From Streptomyces sp. NBC_00663 (GTDB lineage Bacteria; Actinomycetota; Actinomycetes; Streptomycetales; Streptomycetaceae), in contig NZ_CP109027.1 of assembly GCF_036226885.1 (NCBI RefSeq), positions 3,472,001-3,536,000 of the forward strand: a DNA stretch of 64,000 nt, in the 5' to 3' direction. The notes under the pieces are model-generated. The model did no database searches. It was not told the DNA's origin and saw only the letters and a program-made list of their open reading frames with translations. Of the stretch, positions 42,691 through 51,639 are shown one piece after another (within the stretch, counting starts at the first letter, position 1; each line of letters opens with the position of its first letter). The translations under genes and the position numbers were made by a program.

Positions 42691-42717
42691 GGCAAGGGGT
42701 GTCCACACCTCCTTGCC
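42691..42717 (-). terminator. Hairpin overlapping the rgt promoter
   Basis: Arms GGCAAGG-x-GGTGT and ACACCCCTTGCC on the minus strand, one bulged base, 17 bases behind the stop of the small PH-like gene. The loop TGGACA also reads as a possible -35 box for rgt, so terminator and promoter overlap. Confidence 0.55.
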
Positions 42718-42734
42718 TTTCGCTTTGGTACGGG

Positions 42735-43103
42735 TCAGCGCATCGGCTTGTAGTAGCCCAGGATCGCCTGGAGTCCCGCAAACCACTCCCGCAGGCGGTC
42801 CTTGGGTTTCGCCTCCACCGCGCACTCGTAGAACTGGCCGCTGTGCAGGACCACCGCCACGACCAGGGCCTTGCCGTTCGGGGTCGCCTTGTAGTGGACG
42901 GTGTGGATCTCGGGCCAGCTGAACTCGGCCTCCGCGCCGCGTATTTCGAAGGCGACGCCGGACATGTCGATGACCACGGAGTTGTGGCGGTCGACGGCCA
43001 GGAACTCCGGGCCCGTTGGAGCCGGCGGCACGGGCTGGGGCGCGTACTGCGGGGGCGGGGGGCCGAAGGCTCCTGGTGGTGGGCCGTAGGGCGGCTGCGT
43101 CAT
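42735..43103 (-). CDS. Pro-rich N-terminus plus PH-like domain, 122 aa
   Basis: The first 32 residues are Pro/Gln/Tyr-rich (PPYGPPPGAFGPPPPQYAPQ), followed by a small beta domain (SVVIDMSGVAFEIRG, AEFSWPEIHTVHYK, WFAGLQAILGYY) of the bacterial PH-like type. The protein ending at 47911 has a domain with the same pattern ([22 protein letters not shown]). Function unknown; start ATG 43103. Confidence 0.7.
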   Translation of the reverse strand: MTQPPYGPPPGAFGPPPPQYAPQPVPPAPTGPEFLAVDRHNSVVIDMSGVAFEIRGAEAEFSWPEIHTVHYKATPNGKALVVAVVLHSGQFYECAVEAKPKDRLREWFAGLQAILGYYKPMR

Positions 43104-43244
43104 CGGTGTCCCTCGGTGGGTGTCTCGTACAACTGTCGTGCGACTTCCGGTATCGAAACCTACCCGTGAAACATTTCCCCGGGTCCACCGCATCAGTACA
43201 AGTGAGGACGGTGCGCGCCGGGCACCCACGAGCAGGGGGAACAC

Positions 43245-43754
43245 ATGAGACAGGTCCTTGCGGACCAGTACGCGGAGTTCGCGGCGGCACGCGCGGGGCA
43301 TCTGTACCGCTCCGCGTGCCTGCTCACCGCCGGGGACACGCATCTCGCCGAGGATCTGGTGCAGGAGGCCCTGGGCCGGCTGTACATCAGCTGGCAGCGG
43401 GTGAGCCGGGTCGGCAACCCGGCCGGGTACGCGCAGACCGTGCTCACCCGGACGTTCCTCGCCCATCAGCGGCGGCGCAGCAGCACCGAGCGGGCCACCG
43501 ACACCCTGCCCGACCGGGCCGCCGTCGACCAGCGGGACGTACCGCTGCGGCTGACGCTGCTGGAGGCGCTGGCCCGGCTGCCCGCCAAGGACCGGGCCGT
43601 GGTCGTCCTGCGCTACTGGGAGGACCGCTCGATCGAGGAGACCGCCGACGCGATGAACGTCAGTTCCGCGGCGGTACGGACCCGGTGCACGCGGGCCCTC
43701 GGGCGGCTGCGGGACCTGCTGGGCGAGGACCTCGGCGAGTACGCACGTTTCTGA
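43245..43754 (+). CDS. SigE-family ECF sigma factor
   Basis: Sigma factor of 169 aa with region 2 (FAAARAGHLYRSACLLTAGD, EDLVQEALGRLYISWQRV) and region 4 (LPAKDRAVVVLRYWEDRSIE, NVSSAAVRTRCTRALGRL). The GDxHLAEDLVQ and short length place it in the actinobacterial SigE-family ECF group (ECF41-free, no NTF2 tail). Followed after 57 nt by a gene for a membrane-anchored protein that probably controls its activity. Start ATG 43245. Confidence 0.92.
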   Translation: MRQVLADQYAEFAAARAGHLYRSACLLTAGDTHLAEDLVQEALGRLYISWQRVSRVGNPAGYAQTVLTRTFLAHQRRRSSTERATDTLPDRAAVDQRDVPLRLTLLEALARLPAKDRAVVVLRYWEDRSIEETADAMNVSSAAVRTRCTRALGRLRDLLGEDLGEYARF

Positions 43755-43811
43755 TCACCCCACCCCCCACGACATCCCATCACTCAGACCTCGCGGAAAC
43801 GGTGGTTTGCC

Positions 43812-45089
43812 ATGCCCGTTGACCAGCACAGCGATCCCTTCGAGGATCGCGTCGCCGCCGAACTGCGGACCGCAGGCGGCGGATTCGAACCCGATCTGAC
43901 CGCGCTCACGACGGCCGGTCTGGCCCGTGGGCGGCGGCTGCGGCTGCGGCGCCGGGCCGCCGTGGTGGGCGGGGCCGCCTCCCTCGCGCTCGTCGGCGTG
44001 GGCGGGGCGCTGCTGCTGCCCGGCGCGGGTGCGGACCCGGAGAAGGCCTCGGTGGGTTCGACGTCGAACGCGTCGTCGTCCGGCAAGCCGACCGCCCCGC
44101 CCGTCTCCGGCCAGGAACTGATCAGCACGCTCAAGAAGGAGCTGGGATACGGCAAGTTCAGCCAGGAGACCGGTCGCGGCACCGAGGACTCGCCGTACGC
44201 GTGGCTCGTGTGGGACGACGGGGACGGGGGTGCCGTCGTCTCCGTGAACATGGAGCGGGTCGAGCCGGGGAGCCAGAACGCCCGGGAGTTGACCGCGTGC
44301 CCGGACAAGACGTACACGCCGTACGACAGTTGCAGGACCAGCCGCCTCGACAACGGCTCGGTGCTGAGGATCTTCCAGGGGTACGAGTATCCCGACAAGC
44401 GCGAGCCCACCAAGTCGTGGACCGCCGACCTGGTCACTCCGAAGGGCCAGCACGTCGCGGTGTACGAGTGGAACGCCGAGGCCGAGAAGGGCTCGCCGGT
44501 CACCCGGGAGGAACCGCCGCTGGACGCCGCGGAGTTGAAGAAGCTGGTGACCGCGCCGGCGTGGCTGAAGGCGGTCGACGCCACTGCCGAGAAGACGTGG
44601 CCGTCGGCCCAGCCCGAGGCGAGCACGGCCCCCACCGACATCCGCAAGACGCTCGTCGACCTCCTCCCCGACGGTCTCACCCCTGTCTCGCGGGGCGGTG
44701 ACGAGTCCGGGTGGGGTTATGTCGTCGTCGACGACGGCAAGGGCAAGAGCCTCGTCGAGATCAACGTGCAGCCGGACATGGGGGATCTGCTCGGGGAGAG
44801 CATCTTCGAGGGCGCCGAGGAGGTCGGCGACGGCACGATGCTCATCACCCGTGAGGACGCCGGGGACAAGGACGTGGCGGGTGCGGTGAGGTGGACCGTC
44901 GACACCGTGCGGATCAACGGTCTGCGCGTCGTGGTGAGCGCCCTCAACGCGGGCGGGCCGCACGACGCGCCCAGCCGTGCCGAGCCCGCCCTGACGATGG
45001 AGCAGCTCAAGAAGATCGCGCTCAGCTCGAAGTGGGGGCCGAGCCGGGAGGAGTTGCTGACCGGTCAGAAGAACTCCGACCAGGGCTGA
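43812..45089 (+). CDS. Membrane-anchored partner of the ECF sigma factor
   Basis: Protein of 425 aa: a cytoplasmic N-terminus of about 45 residues (FEDRVAAELRTAGGGFEPDL) with the short helix of sigma-binding proteins, a basic patch (RRLRLRRRAAVVGGAASLAL) and one membrane helix near 48-68, then a 350-residue extracytoplasmic domain with two repeats of the pattern ELISTLKKELGYGKFSQETG / RKTLVDLLPDGLTPVSRGGD. Likely anti-sigma or sensor for the sigma factor 57 nt upstream. The last 25 nt overlap the opposing Nramp-like gene. Confidence 0.75.
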   Translation: MPVDQHSDPFEDRVAAELRTAGGGFEPDLTALTTAGLARGRRLRLRRRAAVVGGAASLALVGVGGALLLPGAGADPEKASVGSTSNASSSGKPTAPPVSGQELISTLKKELGYGKFSQETGRGTEDSPYAWLVWDDGDGGAVVSVNMERVEPGSQNARELTACPDKTYTPYDSCRTSRLDNGSVLRIFQGYEYPDKREPTKSWTADLVTPKGQHVAVYEWNAEAEKGSPVTREEPPLDAAELKKLVTAPAWLKAVDATAEKTWPSAQPEASTAPTDIRKTLVDLLPDGLTPVSRGGDESGWGYVVVDDGKGKSLVEINVQPDMGDLLGESIFEGAEEVGDGTMLITREDAGDKDVAGAVRWTVDTVRINGLRVVVSALNAGGPHDAPSRAEPALTMEQLKKIALSSKWGPSREELLTGQKNSDQG

Positions 45090-46381
45090 TCCCAGATCTG
45101 CTTCACGCACAGCACCAGGAACAGCAGCCCGGCGATCGCCAGCATCGCGTTGCTGACCGGGCCGTTGCGCCATTCCGTGGGCGTGCGTGAGGAGTTGAGG
45201 AGCCAGATCAGGGTGCCGGCGAGGAAGGGGAGGAAGGCCGCGCCCAGGACGCCGTAGAGGATGATCAGGCGGAAGGGCTGGCCCTGGAAGAGCAGGACGA
45301 TGGGCGGGAAGGTCAGCCACAGCAGGTACGCGCGGAAGGGCCAGGAGCGTTCGCGCGCACCGGAGGCGACCTCCTCGCCCTTCGCCGTCTCCGTCGTGCG
45401 GTAGCGGGCGACGAAGTCGGCGAACATCAGGCTCACGCCGTGCCAGACGCCGATGAGGGAGGTGAAGGAGGTGGCGAAGAAGCCGATCAGGAAGAACTTG
45501 GCGGTCGCCGAGCCGTACTCCTTCTCCAGGATGTCGCTGAGCTGGACGAGGCCCTTGTCGCCGCTGGCGATGGCCACGTTCGCCGAGTGCAGCAGTTCCG
45601 CGCCGACGAAGAGCATCGCGATGACGAAGATGCCGGTGGTGGCGTAGGCGACGCGGTTGTCGAGCCGCATGACCTTCATCCAGCCGGTGTTGGTCCAGCC
45701 CTTGGCGTTGACCCAGTAGCCGTACGCGGCGAGGGTGATGGTGCCGCCGACGCCGCCGATCAGGCCGAGGGTGTTGAGGACCGAGTCCTTCTCGTCGGGC
45801 AGGACGGGGAGCAGGCCCGCGAGGGCGTCGGGGAGGTTCGGGGTGACCCGGATCGCCAGGTACACGGTCACCACGAACATGACGCCCACCAGGACCGTCA
45901 TGACCTTCTCGAAGACCTCGTACTTGTTGAACCAGACGAAGACCAGCCCGACCAGGCCGCAGGCGATCGCCCACCCCTTGAGGTCCATCACGTCCGGGAA
46001 CAGCGCCTGGAGCGGCAGCGCGCTGGACGACATCGCCGCCGCGCCGTACACGAAGCCCCAGATCACGACGTAGACCACGAAGAACCAGGTGGTCCAGCGG
46101 CCCAGGCTCGCCCAGCCGTCGAAGAGGGTGCGGCCGGTGGACAGATGCCAGCGGCCGGCGGCCTCGGCGAGGGATATCTTCACGAGGCAGCCGATCACGG
46201 CGGCCCACAGCAGGGTGTATCCGAAGTTGCTGCCGGCGATGAGGGTGGCGACCAGGTCGCCGGCGCCGACGCCGGTGGCCGCGACGACGATGCCGGGGCC
46301 GATGTACTTCCAACTGGACTTGCGGGGTGTGGGGGTGGTCGATACCTGGGTGTCAGTGGGGTGTCCCGTGGTGTCCGCCAT
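45065..46381 (-). CDS. Nramp-like membrane transporter without canonical metal motifs
   Basis: Polytopic 438-aa protein with about eleven membrane helices and LeuT-fold Nramp character (KYIGPGIVVAATGVGAGDLV in TM1; AAYGYWVNAKGWTNTGWM in TM6; FARYRTTETAKG loop). Canonical Nramp have Asp-Pro-Gly-Asn in TM1 and Met-Pro-His in TM6; here TM1 reads GVGAGDLV and TM6 GYWVNAKG, so Mn/Fe binding as in MntH is unlikely. Start ATG 46381. Its 3' end overlaps the sigma-partner gene by 25 nt. Substrate unknown. Confidence 0.75.
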   Translation of the reverse strand: MADTTGHPTDTQVSTTPTPRKSSWKYIGPGIVVAATGVGAGDLVATLIAGSNFGYTLLWAAVIGCLVKISLAEAAGRWHLSTGRTLFDGWASLGRWTTWFFVVYVVIWGFVYGAAAMSSSALPLQALFPDVMDLKGWAIACGLVGLVFVWFNKYEVFEKVMTVLVGVMFVVTVYLAIRVTPNLPDALAGLLPVLPDEKDSVLNTLGLIGGVGGTITLAAYGYWVNAKGWTNTGWMKVMRLDNRVAYATTGIFVIAMLFVGAELLHSANVAIASGDKGLVQLSDILEKEYGSATAKFFLIGFFATSFTSLIGVWHGVSLMFADFVARYRTTETAKGEEVASGARERSWPFRAYLLWLTFPPIVLLFQGQPFRLIILYGVLGAAFLPFLAGTLIWLLNSSRTPTEWRNGPVSNAMLAIAGLLFLVLCVKQIWDQPWSEFF

Positions 46382-46567
46382 GAAGGTCAACAAACCGCAA
46401 AGATCCAGCACTGGCAAGAGGGCGGGCGCGTCCGCCGGCGTTCGATTCGCGCCAGTGCGTCTTTATTCGCTCTTGACCTGCTCATGCCATGAGTCGACGA
46501 TGAGCCGCACACCCGCACCACGTACGTCGCACTGAATCGCCACTCCCCACTCCCACAAGGAGACTTC

Positions 46568-47914
46568 ATGCGACTTCGGACACGAGGCGCAGGCGCCCGG
46601 GGCGGCAGACGCACCGCCGCCTTCGCCGCCCTGCTCGCTCTGGCGCTCGCCGCGCCGCTCACCTCGATGGACGCCTCTGCCGACAGCGCCGCCAAGGCGG
46701 CCCCCTCCGCGGACGACGTCCGGCAGTACGAGATCCACCAGCACACGACCCCCGTGACCCGGGCGGCCATTCAGCAGACCGGGGTCACGGTGGACGAGGC
46801 CGACGAGGAGACCGTGGTGGTCTCCGGCCGGGCCGACCAGATCAAGAAACTGCGCCGACTCGGCTACGAGGTCCAGGCGTTGGGCACCGCCCCGGACCGG
46901 CTGGCCGAGGACGAGATGCGGCTGTACGACTTCCCGTCGGCCGACTCGCGCTATCACAACTACGCGGAGATGACGAGCGCGATCAACTCCGCCGTCTCGG
47001 CCCACCCGGACCTCGTGAGCCAGCGCGTGATCGGCACGTCCTACCAGGGCCGGAACATCGTCGCCATCAAGATCAGCGACAACGTGGCGACGGACGAGTC
47101 CGAGCCCGAGGTGCTCTTCACGCACCACCAGCACGCGCGCGAGCACCTCACCGTCGAGATGGCGCTCTATCTGCTCGACCAGCTGACCTCGGGCTACGGC
47201 ACCGACTCACGCGTGACCAACCTGGTCAACAACCGTGAGATCTGGATCGTTCCGGACCTCAACCCCGACGGCGGCGAGTACGACGTGGCCACGGGCTCGT
47301 ACCGCTCCTGGCGCAAGAACCGGCAGCCCAACTCCGGTTCCTCGTACGTCGGTACGGACCTCAACCGCAACTGGAACTACCGGTGGGGCTGCTGCGGCGG
47401 CTCGTCCGGGTCGACGTCCTCGGAGACCTACCGCGGATCGGCCGCCGAGTCGGCTCCCGAGGTCAAGGTCGTCGCGAACTTCGTGCGCAGCCGTGTGGTC
47501 GGCGGGGTGCAGCAGATCAAGGCCGGCATCGACTTCCACACGTACAGCGAGCTGGTGCTGTGGCCCTTCGGGTACACGACGGCCGACACGGCGACGGGGA
47601 TGACGACGGACGACCGGAACGCCTTCGCCACGGTGGGGCAGAAGATGGCCGCCAGTAACGGCTACACGCCGGAGCAGTCCAGCGATCTGTACATCACCGA
47701 CGGGTCCATCGACGACTGGCTGTGGGGGAACCAGAAGATCTTCGCCTACACCTTCGAGATGTACCCGACGTCCAGTTCCCAGGGCGGGTTCTATCCTCCC
47801 GACGAGGTGATCGCCCGCGAGACCGCCAGGAACCGGGACGCGGTGTTGCAGCTGCTGGAGAACGCGGACTGTATGTACCGGTCCATCGGGAAGGAAGCCC
47901 AGTACTGCGGCTAG
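46568..47914 (+). CDS. Secreted M14 zinc carboxypeptidase
   Basis: Exported 448-aa protease: signal peptide ([20 protein letters not shown], end near ASADS), a prodomain of about 80 residues ([19 protein letters not shown]), and an M14 catalytic domain. Zinc ligands are HxxE in HHQHAREH and a later His in IDFHTYSEL, with catalytic Glu in YTFEMYP; Arg/Asn substrate residues in [10 protein letters not shown]. Two adjacent cysteines (WGCCGG) suggest a disulfide. It should remove C-terminal residues from peptides outside the cell. Its last 4 nt overlap the opposing gene. Confidence 0.93.
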   Translation: MRLRTRGAGARGGRRTAAFAALLALALAAPLTSMDASADSAAKAAPSADDVRQYEIHQHTTPVTRAAIQQTGVTVDEADEETVVVSGRADQIKKLRRLGYEVQALGTAPDRLAEDEMRLYDFPSADSRYHNYAEMTSAINSAVSAHPDLVSQRVIGTSYQGRNIVAIKISDNVATDESEPEVLFTHHQHAREHLTVEMALYLLDQLTSGYGTDSRVTNLVNNREIWIVPDLNPDGGEYDVATGSYRSWRKNRQPNSGSSYVGTDLNRNWNYRWGCCGGSSGSTSSETYRGSAAESAPEVKVVANFVRSRVVGGVQQIKAGIDFHTYSELVLWPFGYTTADTATGMTTDDRNAFATVGQKMAASNGYTPEQSSDLYITDGSIDDWLWGNQKIFAYTFEMYPTSSSQGGFYPPDEVIARETARNRDAVLQLLENADCMYRSIGKEAQYCG

Positions 47915-48450
47915 GCGGACTCGTCCTCGTTCTCTTCGAAGTACTCGTCGAGAACCGCGTCCAGCTGCTCTTCCCACAGCTTGAAATCGGCCCTGGCCGT
48001 CGCCTCGATCTCGATCGGGTACCAGCGGCGGTCAGGGGTGTGGACCGTGATCGTGAATCGCTTGCCGAAGCGGGGGGACTCCGTCTCGACCGCGCCGATC
48101 TCGTCCCACCCGAACTCGCACCGCTCCTCGTCGAGGCTCAGGCGTACGCCCTTCGCGTCGGCGACGATTCTGGCGCGGCGGTCGGAGGCCTCGAAGACGG
48201 GGCCGTCGGCCGCCGCGTCCTCGTCTGCCGCCGCTTCCTCCGCCTCCTCCGCCTCGGCCGTCTCCGGTTCGTCGGGGGCGGCCTCGTCCTGTGCGAGGGG
48301 CTCCTCGGCGTCCTCCGGCTTGGCGTCCTCGGGCTCGCCGGACACGGGTGAGGTCAGCCCGGGGATGAAGGCCGGGTCGAATCCGGCGCCCTCCAGGGGC
48401 TTGCTGCTCGAACCTATGCGCTGCTCCACGGTCGGAAGTATGGCGGACAA
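47911..48450 (-). CDS. Acidic protein with PH-like domain, 179 aa
   Basis: Unrecognised protein. The middle (about 38-82) is an Ala/Glu/Asp-rich disordered stretch; the C-terminal domain ([46 protein letters not shown]) resembles the PH-like domain of the 122-aa protein at 42735-43103. Start ATG 48450. The stop is 4 nt inside the carboxypeptidase gene on the other strand. Confidence 0.7.
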   Translation of the reverse strand: MSAILPTVEQRIGSSSKPLEGAGFDPAFIPGLTSPVSGEPEDAKPEDAEEPLAQDEAAPDEPETAEAEEAEEAAADEDAAADGPVFEASDRRARIVADAKGVRLSLDEERCEFGWDEIGAVETESPRFGKRFTITVHTPDRRWYPIEIEATARADFKLWEEQLDAVLDEYFEENEDESA

Positions 48451-48518
48451 AGCTGTGCCATGGGGCGGCGGGGGCGGATGAGGTCATGGGAACCGGTCAC
48501 GGACGACCGCCGTCCAGG

Positions 48519-48559
48519 CTTGCAAGAACCCGCAGAAACTTTCATCAACTTCTTGCAGG
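48519..48559 (+). promoter_or_regulatory. LacI/MalR-type operator before the cyclase gene
   Basis: CTTGCAAG at 48519-48526 and CTTGCAG at 48552-48558 flank GCAGAAACTTTCATC. The 30 bases 48522-48551 are 25/30 identical to the reverse complement of 62341-62370. TTGCAAG/CTTGCAG pairs are typical of Streptomyces MalR and AcrC-type LacI repressors of maltose/acarbose genes. It lies 85 bases before the cyclase start. Confidence 0.7.
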
Positions 48560-48644
48560 CACTGTCGATCACTGTTTAACTCAGGCCCTGTTGATCGCAG
48601 TTGACGGCCAGCCGGTTGTTCAACCGGCCGATTCGAGGAGTGTC

Positions 48645-49853
48645 GTGACGGCGCAGATATCCGTCGCCGAACCCGGGGTCCGAAGCGATGACAGCGGTTT
48701 CTCCCTCCGTGCCCCGGACGGGACCTCGTACCGCGTCGATCTCACCCGCGAGGTGCTCGCACCCGCGAACCCGCTGCTGGCGGAGTACTGCGAGGGACGC
48801 CGGGTGGCGGCCTTCGTGAGTCCGACCGTGGACCGGCTGTACGGCGGGCGGCTGCGCGCCTATCTGAAGGCACGGCTCGCTCCGGGGAGTTGGAGCGTGC
48901 ATGTGCTGGGCGGCGGCGAGGACCGCAAGACCATGGGGTCGGTCGAGGAGATCTGCTCGCTGGCCAAGCGCGCGGGCCTTGACCGGCGCGGGGTGATGCT
49001 CGCCGTCGGCGGCGGGGTCACCTGCGATCTCGTCGGGTTCGCCGCGGCGATCTACAGCCGGGGCGTGCGCTACATCAAGGTCAACACCACCCTCGTCGGC
49101 CAGGTCGACGTCGGTGTCGGGGTCAAGACCGGCGTCAACGCCCTGGGCACGAAGAACATGCTCGGCGCGTATCACCCGGCCCACGCCTCGCTCAACGACC
49201 CTGGTTTTCTGCGGACGTTGGGGGCGCGGGACATCCGGTGCGGGCTGGGTGAGATCGCCAAGATGGCGATCATCAAGGACGCCTGGCTGTTCCGGACGCT
49301 GGAGGAATGCCCGGAGATCTTTCAGCGGCCGTATCCCACCCCGCGGTTCCTCGTGGAGGCGGGGCTGGGGCTGGACGGCGTCGAGGACTATGTGCTGCGC
49401 ACCTCGATGGAGCTGATGATGGAGGAGCTCTGTCCCAACCTGCGTGAGCACGATCTGGCTCGGCTGGTCGACTTCGGCCACACCTTCGGGCCGGTCATGG
49501 AGACGGCCAGCGAGTACCGGATCGCCCACGGGGAGTCGGTCGCCGTGGACATGGCTCTGTCCACCGAGTTGGCGCGGGTGCTGGGGCTTCTCGACGCGGC
49601 AGAGTGTGAGCGGATCGTCGCGCTGATCGGGGCGCTGGGGTTGCCTGTGTATGACCCGGCTGTCTGTACGCCCGAGTTGATGCGTCATGCGTTGACGGCG
49701 TCCTGGGAGCGGCGGGGGCGGCGGCTGCATCTTGTGGTGCCGGACGGGGTGGGGTCTGCGGTTTTCGTGGATGACCTGGATGACATTCCGGGCGGGGCGC
49801 TGGAAGAGGCGCTGCTTCGGCTCTCGACCCGTGCGGCGCTCACTGTCGCCTGA
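48645..49853 (+). CDS. Sedoheptulose-7-phosphate cyclase-like (EEVS/EVS-type) enzyme
   Basis: Dehydroquinate-synthase-fold enzyme of 402 aa. NAD and metal signature: VGGGVTCDLVGFAAAIY near residue 122, then NTTLVGQVDVGVGVKTGVNA, LGTKNMLGAYHP, GEIAKMAIIKD, DFGHTFGPVME and AHGESVAVDMAL. The VDxGVGxKxGVN pattern is typical of sugar-phosphate cyclases acting on sedoheptulose 7-phosphate (valiolone type), unlike dehydroquinate synthase (QVDSSVGGKTGVN) or deoxy-inosose synthase (SDSVLSLK). It is thought to make a C7-cyclitol such as 2-epi-5-epi-valiolone. GTG 48645 has GAGGAG upstream. It starts the cluster. Confidence 0.82.
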   Translation: MTAQISVAEPGVRSDDSGFSLRAPDGTSYRVDLTREVLAPANPLLAEYCEGRRVAAFVSPTVDRLYGGRLRAYLKARLAPGSWSVHVLGGGEDRKTMGSVEEICSLAKRAGLDRRGVMLAVGGGVTCDLVGFAAAIYSRGVRYIKVNTTLVGQVDVGVGVKTGVNALGTKNMLGAYHPAHASLNDPGFLRTLGARDIRCGLGEIAKMAIIKDAWLFRTLEECPEIFQRPYPTPRFLVEAGLGLDGVEDYVLRTSMELMMEELCPNLREHDLARLVDFGHTFGPVMETASEYRIAHGESVAVDMALSTELARVLGLLDAAECERIVALIGALGLPVYDPAVCTPELMRHALTASWERRGRRLHLVVPDGVGSAVFVDDLDDIPGGALEEALLRLSTRAALTVA

Positions 49854-49869
49854 TCCATTTGCCGCGATG

Positions 49870-49932
49870 TGCCGTCAGGCGTCCGCGGGCGCGTGGGGGC
49901 TGGTCGCGCAGTTCCCCGCGCCCCTGACGGCA
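49870..49932. repeat. Streptomyces interspersed palindromic repeat
   Basis: Outer 10-base arms TGCCGTCAGG (49870-49879) and CCTGACGGCA (49923-49932) around a GC-rich centre that contains GGCTGGTCGCGCAGTTCCCC, a sequence I know as a very common streptomycete intergenic element. It lies between the cyclase and cupin genes and may attenuate or stabilise the mRNA. Confidence 0.75.
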
Positions 49933-49963
49933 TCAACCAAACGTCTTTTGGAGTCATACCTCG

Positions 49964-50341
49964 ATGAGTCATGCCCATTTGGTCAGCAATCTGCATGAGG
50001 GGCTGCTGCGTGAGGTGAGCGGGGATCACGGTGGCCTCGGCACGATCCTCGCGCACCGGGTCTATCGGGCCGACGGGGCTCGTGGCCCCATCGCCTTCGT
50101 CGATCTCGTCGTCCTGCCGCCACGCACCTCCATCGGGCTGCACCGGCACGCCGACGACGAGGAGACGTACGTGATCCTCTCGGGGCGGGGGCGGATGACT
50201 CTGGACGGGGAGGAGTTCGACGTCCGGGAGGGCGATGTCATTCCCAACCGGGCTTACGGGGAACACGGGTTGGCCAATGACTCGGATGCTGAACTGCGGC
50301 TGCTCGTTTTTGAGGTCGGGCCGCTGGGTGACGTCCGATGA
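49964..50341 (+). CDS. Cupin-domain protein, 125 aa
   Basis: Single-domain cupin. Metal ligands in motif 1 GLHRHADDEETYVILSG (His, His, Glu) and motif 2 GDVIPNRAYGEHGL (His) near residue 97. Small cupins in biosynthetic clusters act as epimerases, isomerases or dioxygenases; which one cannot be said. It starts 110 nt behind the cyclase and overlaps the aminotransferase gene by 4 nt (ATGA). Confidence 0.88.
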   Translation: MSHAHLVSNLHEGLLREVSGDHGGLGTILAHRVYRADGARGPIAFVDLVVLPPRTSIGLHRHADDEETYVILSGRGRMTLDGEEFDVREGDVIPNRAYGEHGLANDSDAELRLLVFEVGPLGDVR

Positions 50342-51639
50342 CCGGGCCGTTGCAGAAGGCGGTGCTGGACCGGGAGGCCGCGCTCCTCGCGCCCGGTGCC
50401 TCCGAGGAGTCCGCGCTGGGGCGCCGTGTCTTCGTGGAGGGGCGCGGCGCTGTTCTCACCGATCTCGACGGCAACCAGTACATCGACCTGGCGGCCGGCA
50501 CGCTCACCCAGTCCCTGGGCCACTGTCATCCGGAGGTGGTGGCCGCGCTGACCGAGCAGGCGGGGCGGCTGTGGAACGTGCACGACTTCGCCACCGCCGA
50601 CCGTGCCGCCCTGTGTGAGCTGCTCGCCGAGCTGCTGCCGGAGGAGCTGGACACCTACGCCTTCTTCTCCACCGGCGCCGAGGTCGTCGAGGCCGCGCTG
50701 CGGGCCGTGCAGGCCGTCGCCGAGCCCGGCCGGAACCGGATCGGGGCGTTGCGGTACGGGTTCCACGGCAAGACGCAGGGGGCCAGGATGCTGGTCCACT
50801 GGGACATCGGCCATCAGGCGCTGTCCGGCAACAGCGTGCTGGGCTACTCGCCGTACTGCTACCGCTGCCCGCTGGAGCTGGAGTACCCCTCGTGCGGGGT
50901 GCGCTGCGCGTCGCTGGTGCGCAAGCACATCGCGACGAAGCCGAACGTGTCGGCGCTGGTCTTCGAGCCGGTGCTGGGCGCGGCCGGGGTGATCGTGCCG
51001 CCGCCCGGCTACTGGGAGCAGATCGCCGACAGCTGCCGGGAGAACGGGGTGCTGCTCGTCGCCGACGAGGTGCTCACCGGCGGCGGCCGCACCGGGACCT
51101 TCCTGGCGAGCGAGCGGTTCGGCATCGAGCCGGATCTGGTGGCCCTGTCGAAGGGGCTGGCCTCGGGGTTCCCGTTCGCGGCGCTTGCCGGGCGCTCGTC
51201 GGTGCTGCGGCATCCGGAGGCCTCCCGGGCCGGGTCCACGGCCTCGACGTACGCCAACAACCCGCTCGGGATCGCCGCCGCGAAGGCCACGCTGGAGGTC
51301 GTACGGCGGGACGTGCTGCTCGGGCGGGTGGCTGAGCTGGGTGCTCTGCTCGATGAGCGGCTCGGTGAACTGCACGCCAAGTACGAGGTGTTGGGGGATG
51401 TGCGGGGCCTCGGGCTGTTGCACGGGCTGGAGTTCGTGCGGGACCGGGATTCGCGGACGCCCGCGCCCGAGGTCGCCCAGGCCGTCTACCAGCACGCCCT
51501 GGATCTTGGGCTGCGGACCGCTGTCGGCGGTCATGTGCTGCGGCTGGCACCGCCGTTCACCATCGACCGGGCGCTGCTGGAGGAGGGCGTCACGCTGCTC
51601 GACCGGGCGCTGGAACTCGCCACGGGGGGCGCACGGTGA
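50338..51639 (+). CDS. Class III (omega) PLP aminotransferase
   Basis: Aminotransferase of 433 aa related to GABA/ornithine and aminoglycoside-cluster enzymes. The PLP site is DEVLTGGGRTG near 242 and the Schiff-base Lys is in LSKGLASGFP near 270; a Cys-rich insert (YSPYCYRCPLELEYPSCGVR) is characteristic of a subgroup. Partner oxidation of a primary alcohol by the GMC protein at the right edge would give the aldehyde substrate, as in neomycin-type pairs. Coupled to cupin (4 nt) and ABC ATPase (4 nt) genes. Confidence 0.88.
   Translation: MTGPLQKAVLDREAALLAPGASEESALGRRVFVEGRGAVLTDLDGNQYIDLAAGTLTQSLGHCHPEVVAALTEQAGRLWNVHDFATADRAALCELLAELLPEELDTYAFFSTGAEVVEAALRAVQAVAEPGRNRIGALRYGFHGKTQGARMLVHWDIGHQALSGNSVLGYSPYCYRCPLELEYPSCGVRCASLVRKHIATKPNVSALVFEPVLGAAGVIVPPPGYWEQIADSCRENGVLLVADEVLTGGGRTGTFLASERFGIEPDLVALSKGLASGFPFAALAGRSSVLRHPEASRAGSTASTYANNPLGIAAAKATLEVVRRDVLLGRVAELGALLDERLGELHAKYEVLGDVRGLGLLHGLEFVRDRDSRTPAPEVAQAVYQHALDLGLRTAVGGHVLRLAPPFTIDRALLEEGVTLLDRALELATGGAR

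Noticed and set aside
43755..46313. 852-codon minus-strand frame
   Set aside because: Shadow over the sigma partner and the Nramp-like gene; low-complexity, no start signal.
48645..49853. 2-deoxy-scyllo-inosose synthase or dehydroquinate synthase
   Set aside because: The VDVGVGVKTGVN and LGTKNMLGAYHP signature fits sedoheptulose-7-phosphate cyclases better, and no aroB-type aromatic genes are near.
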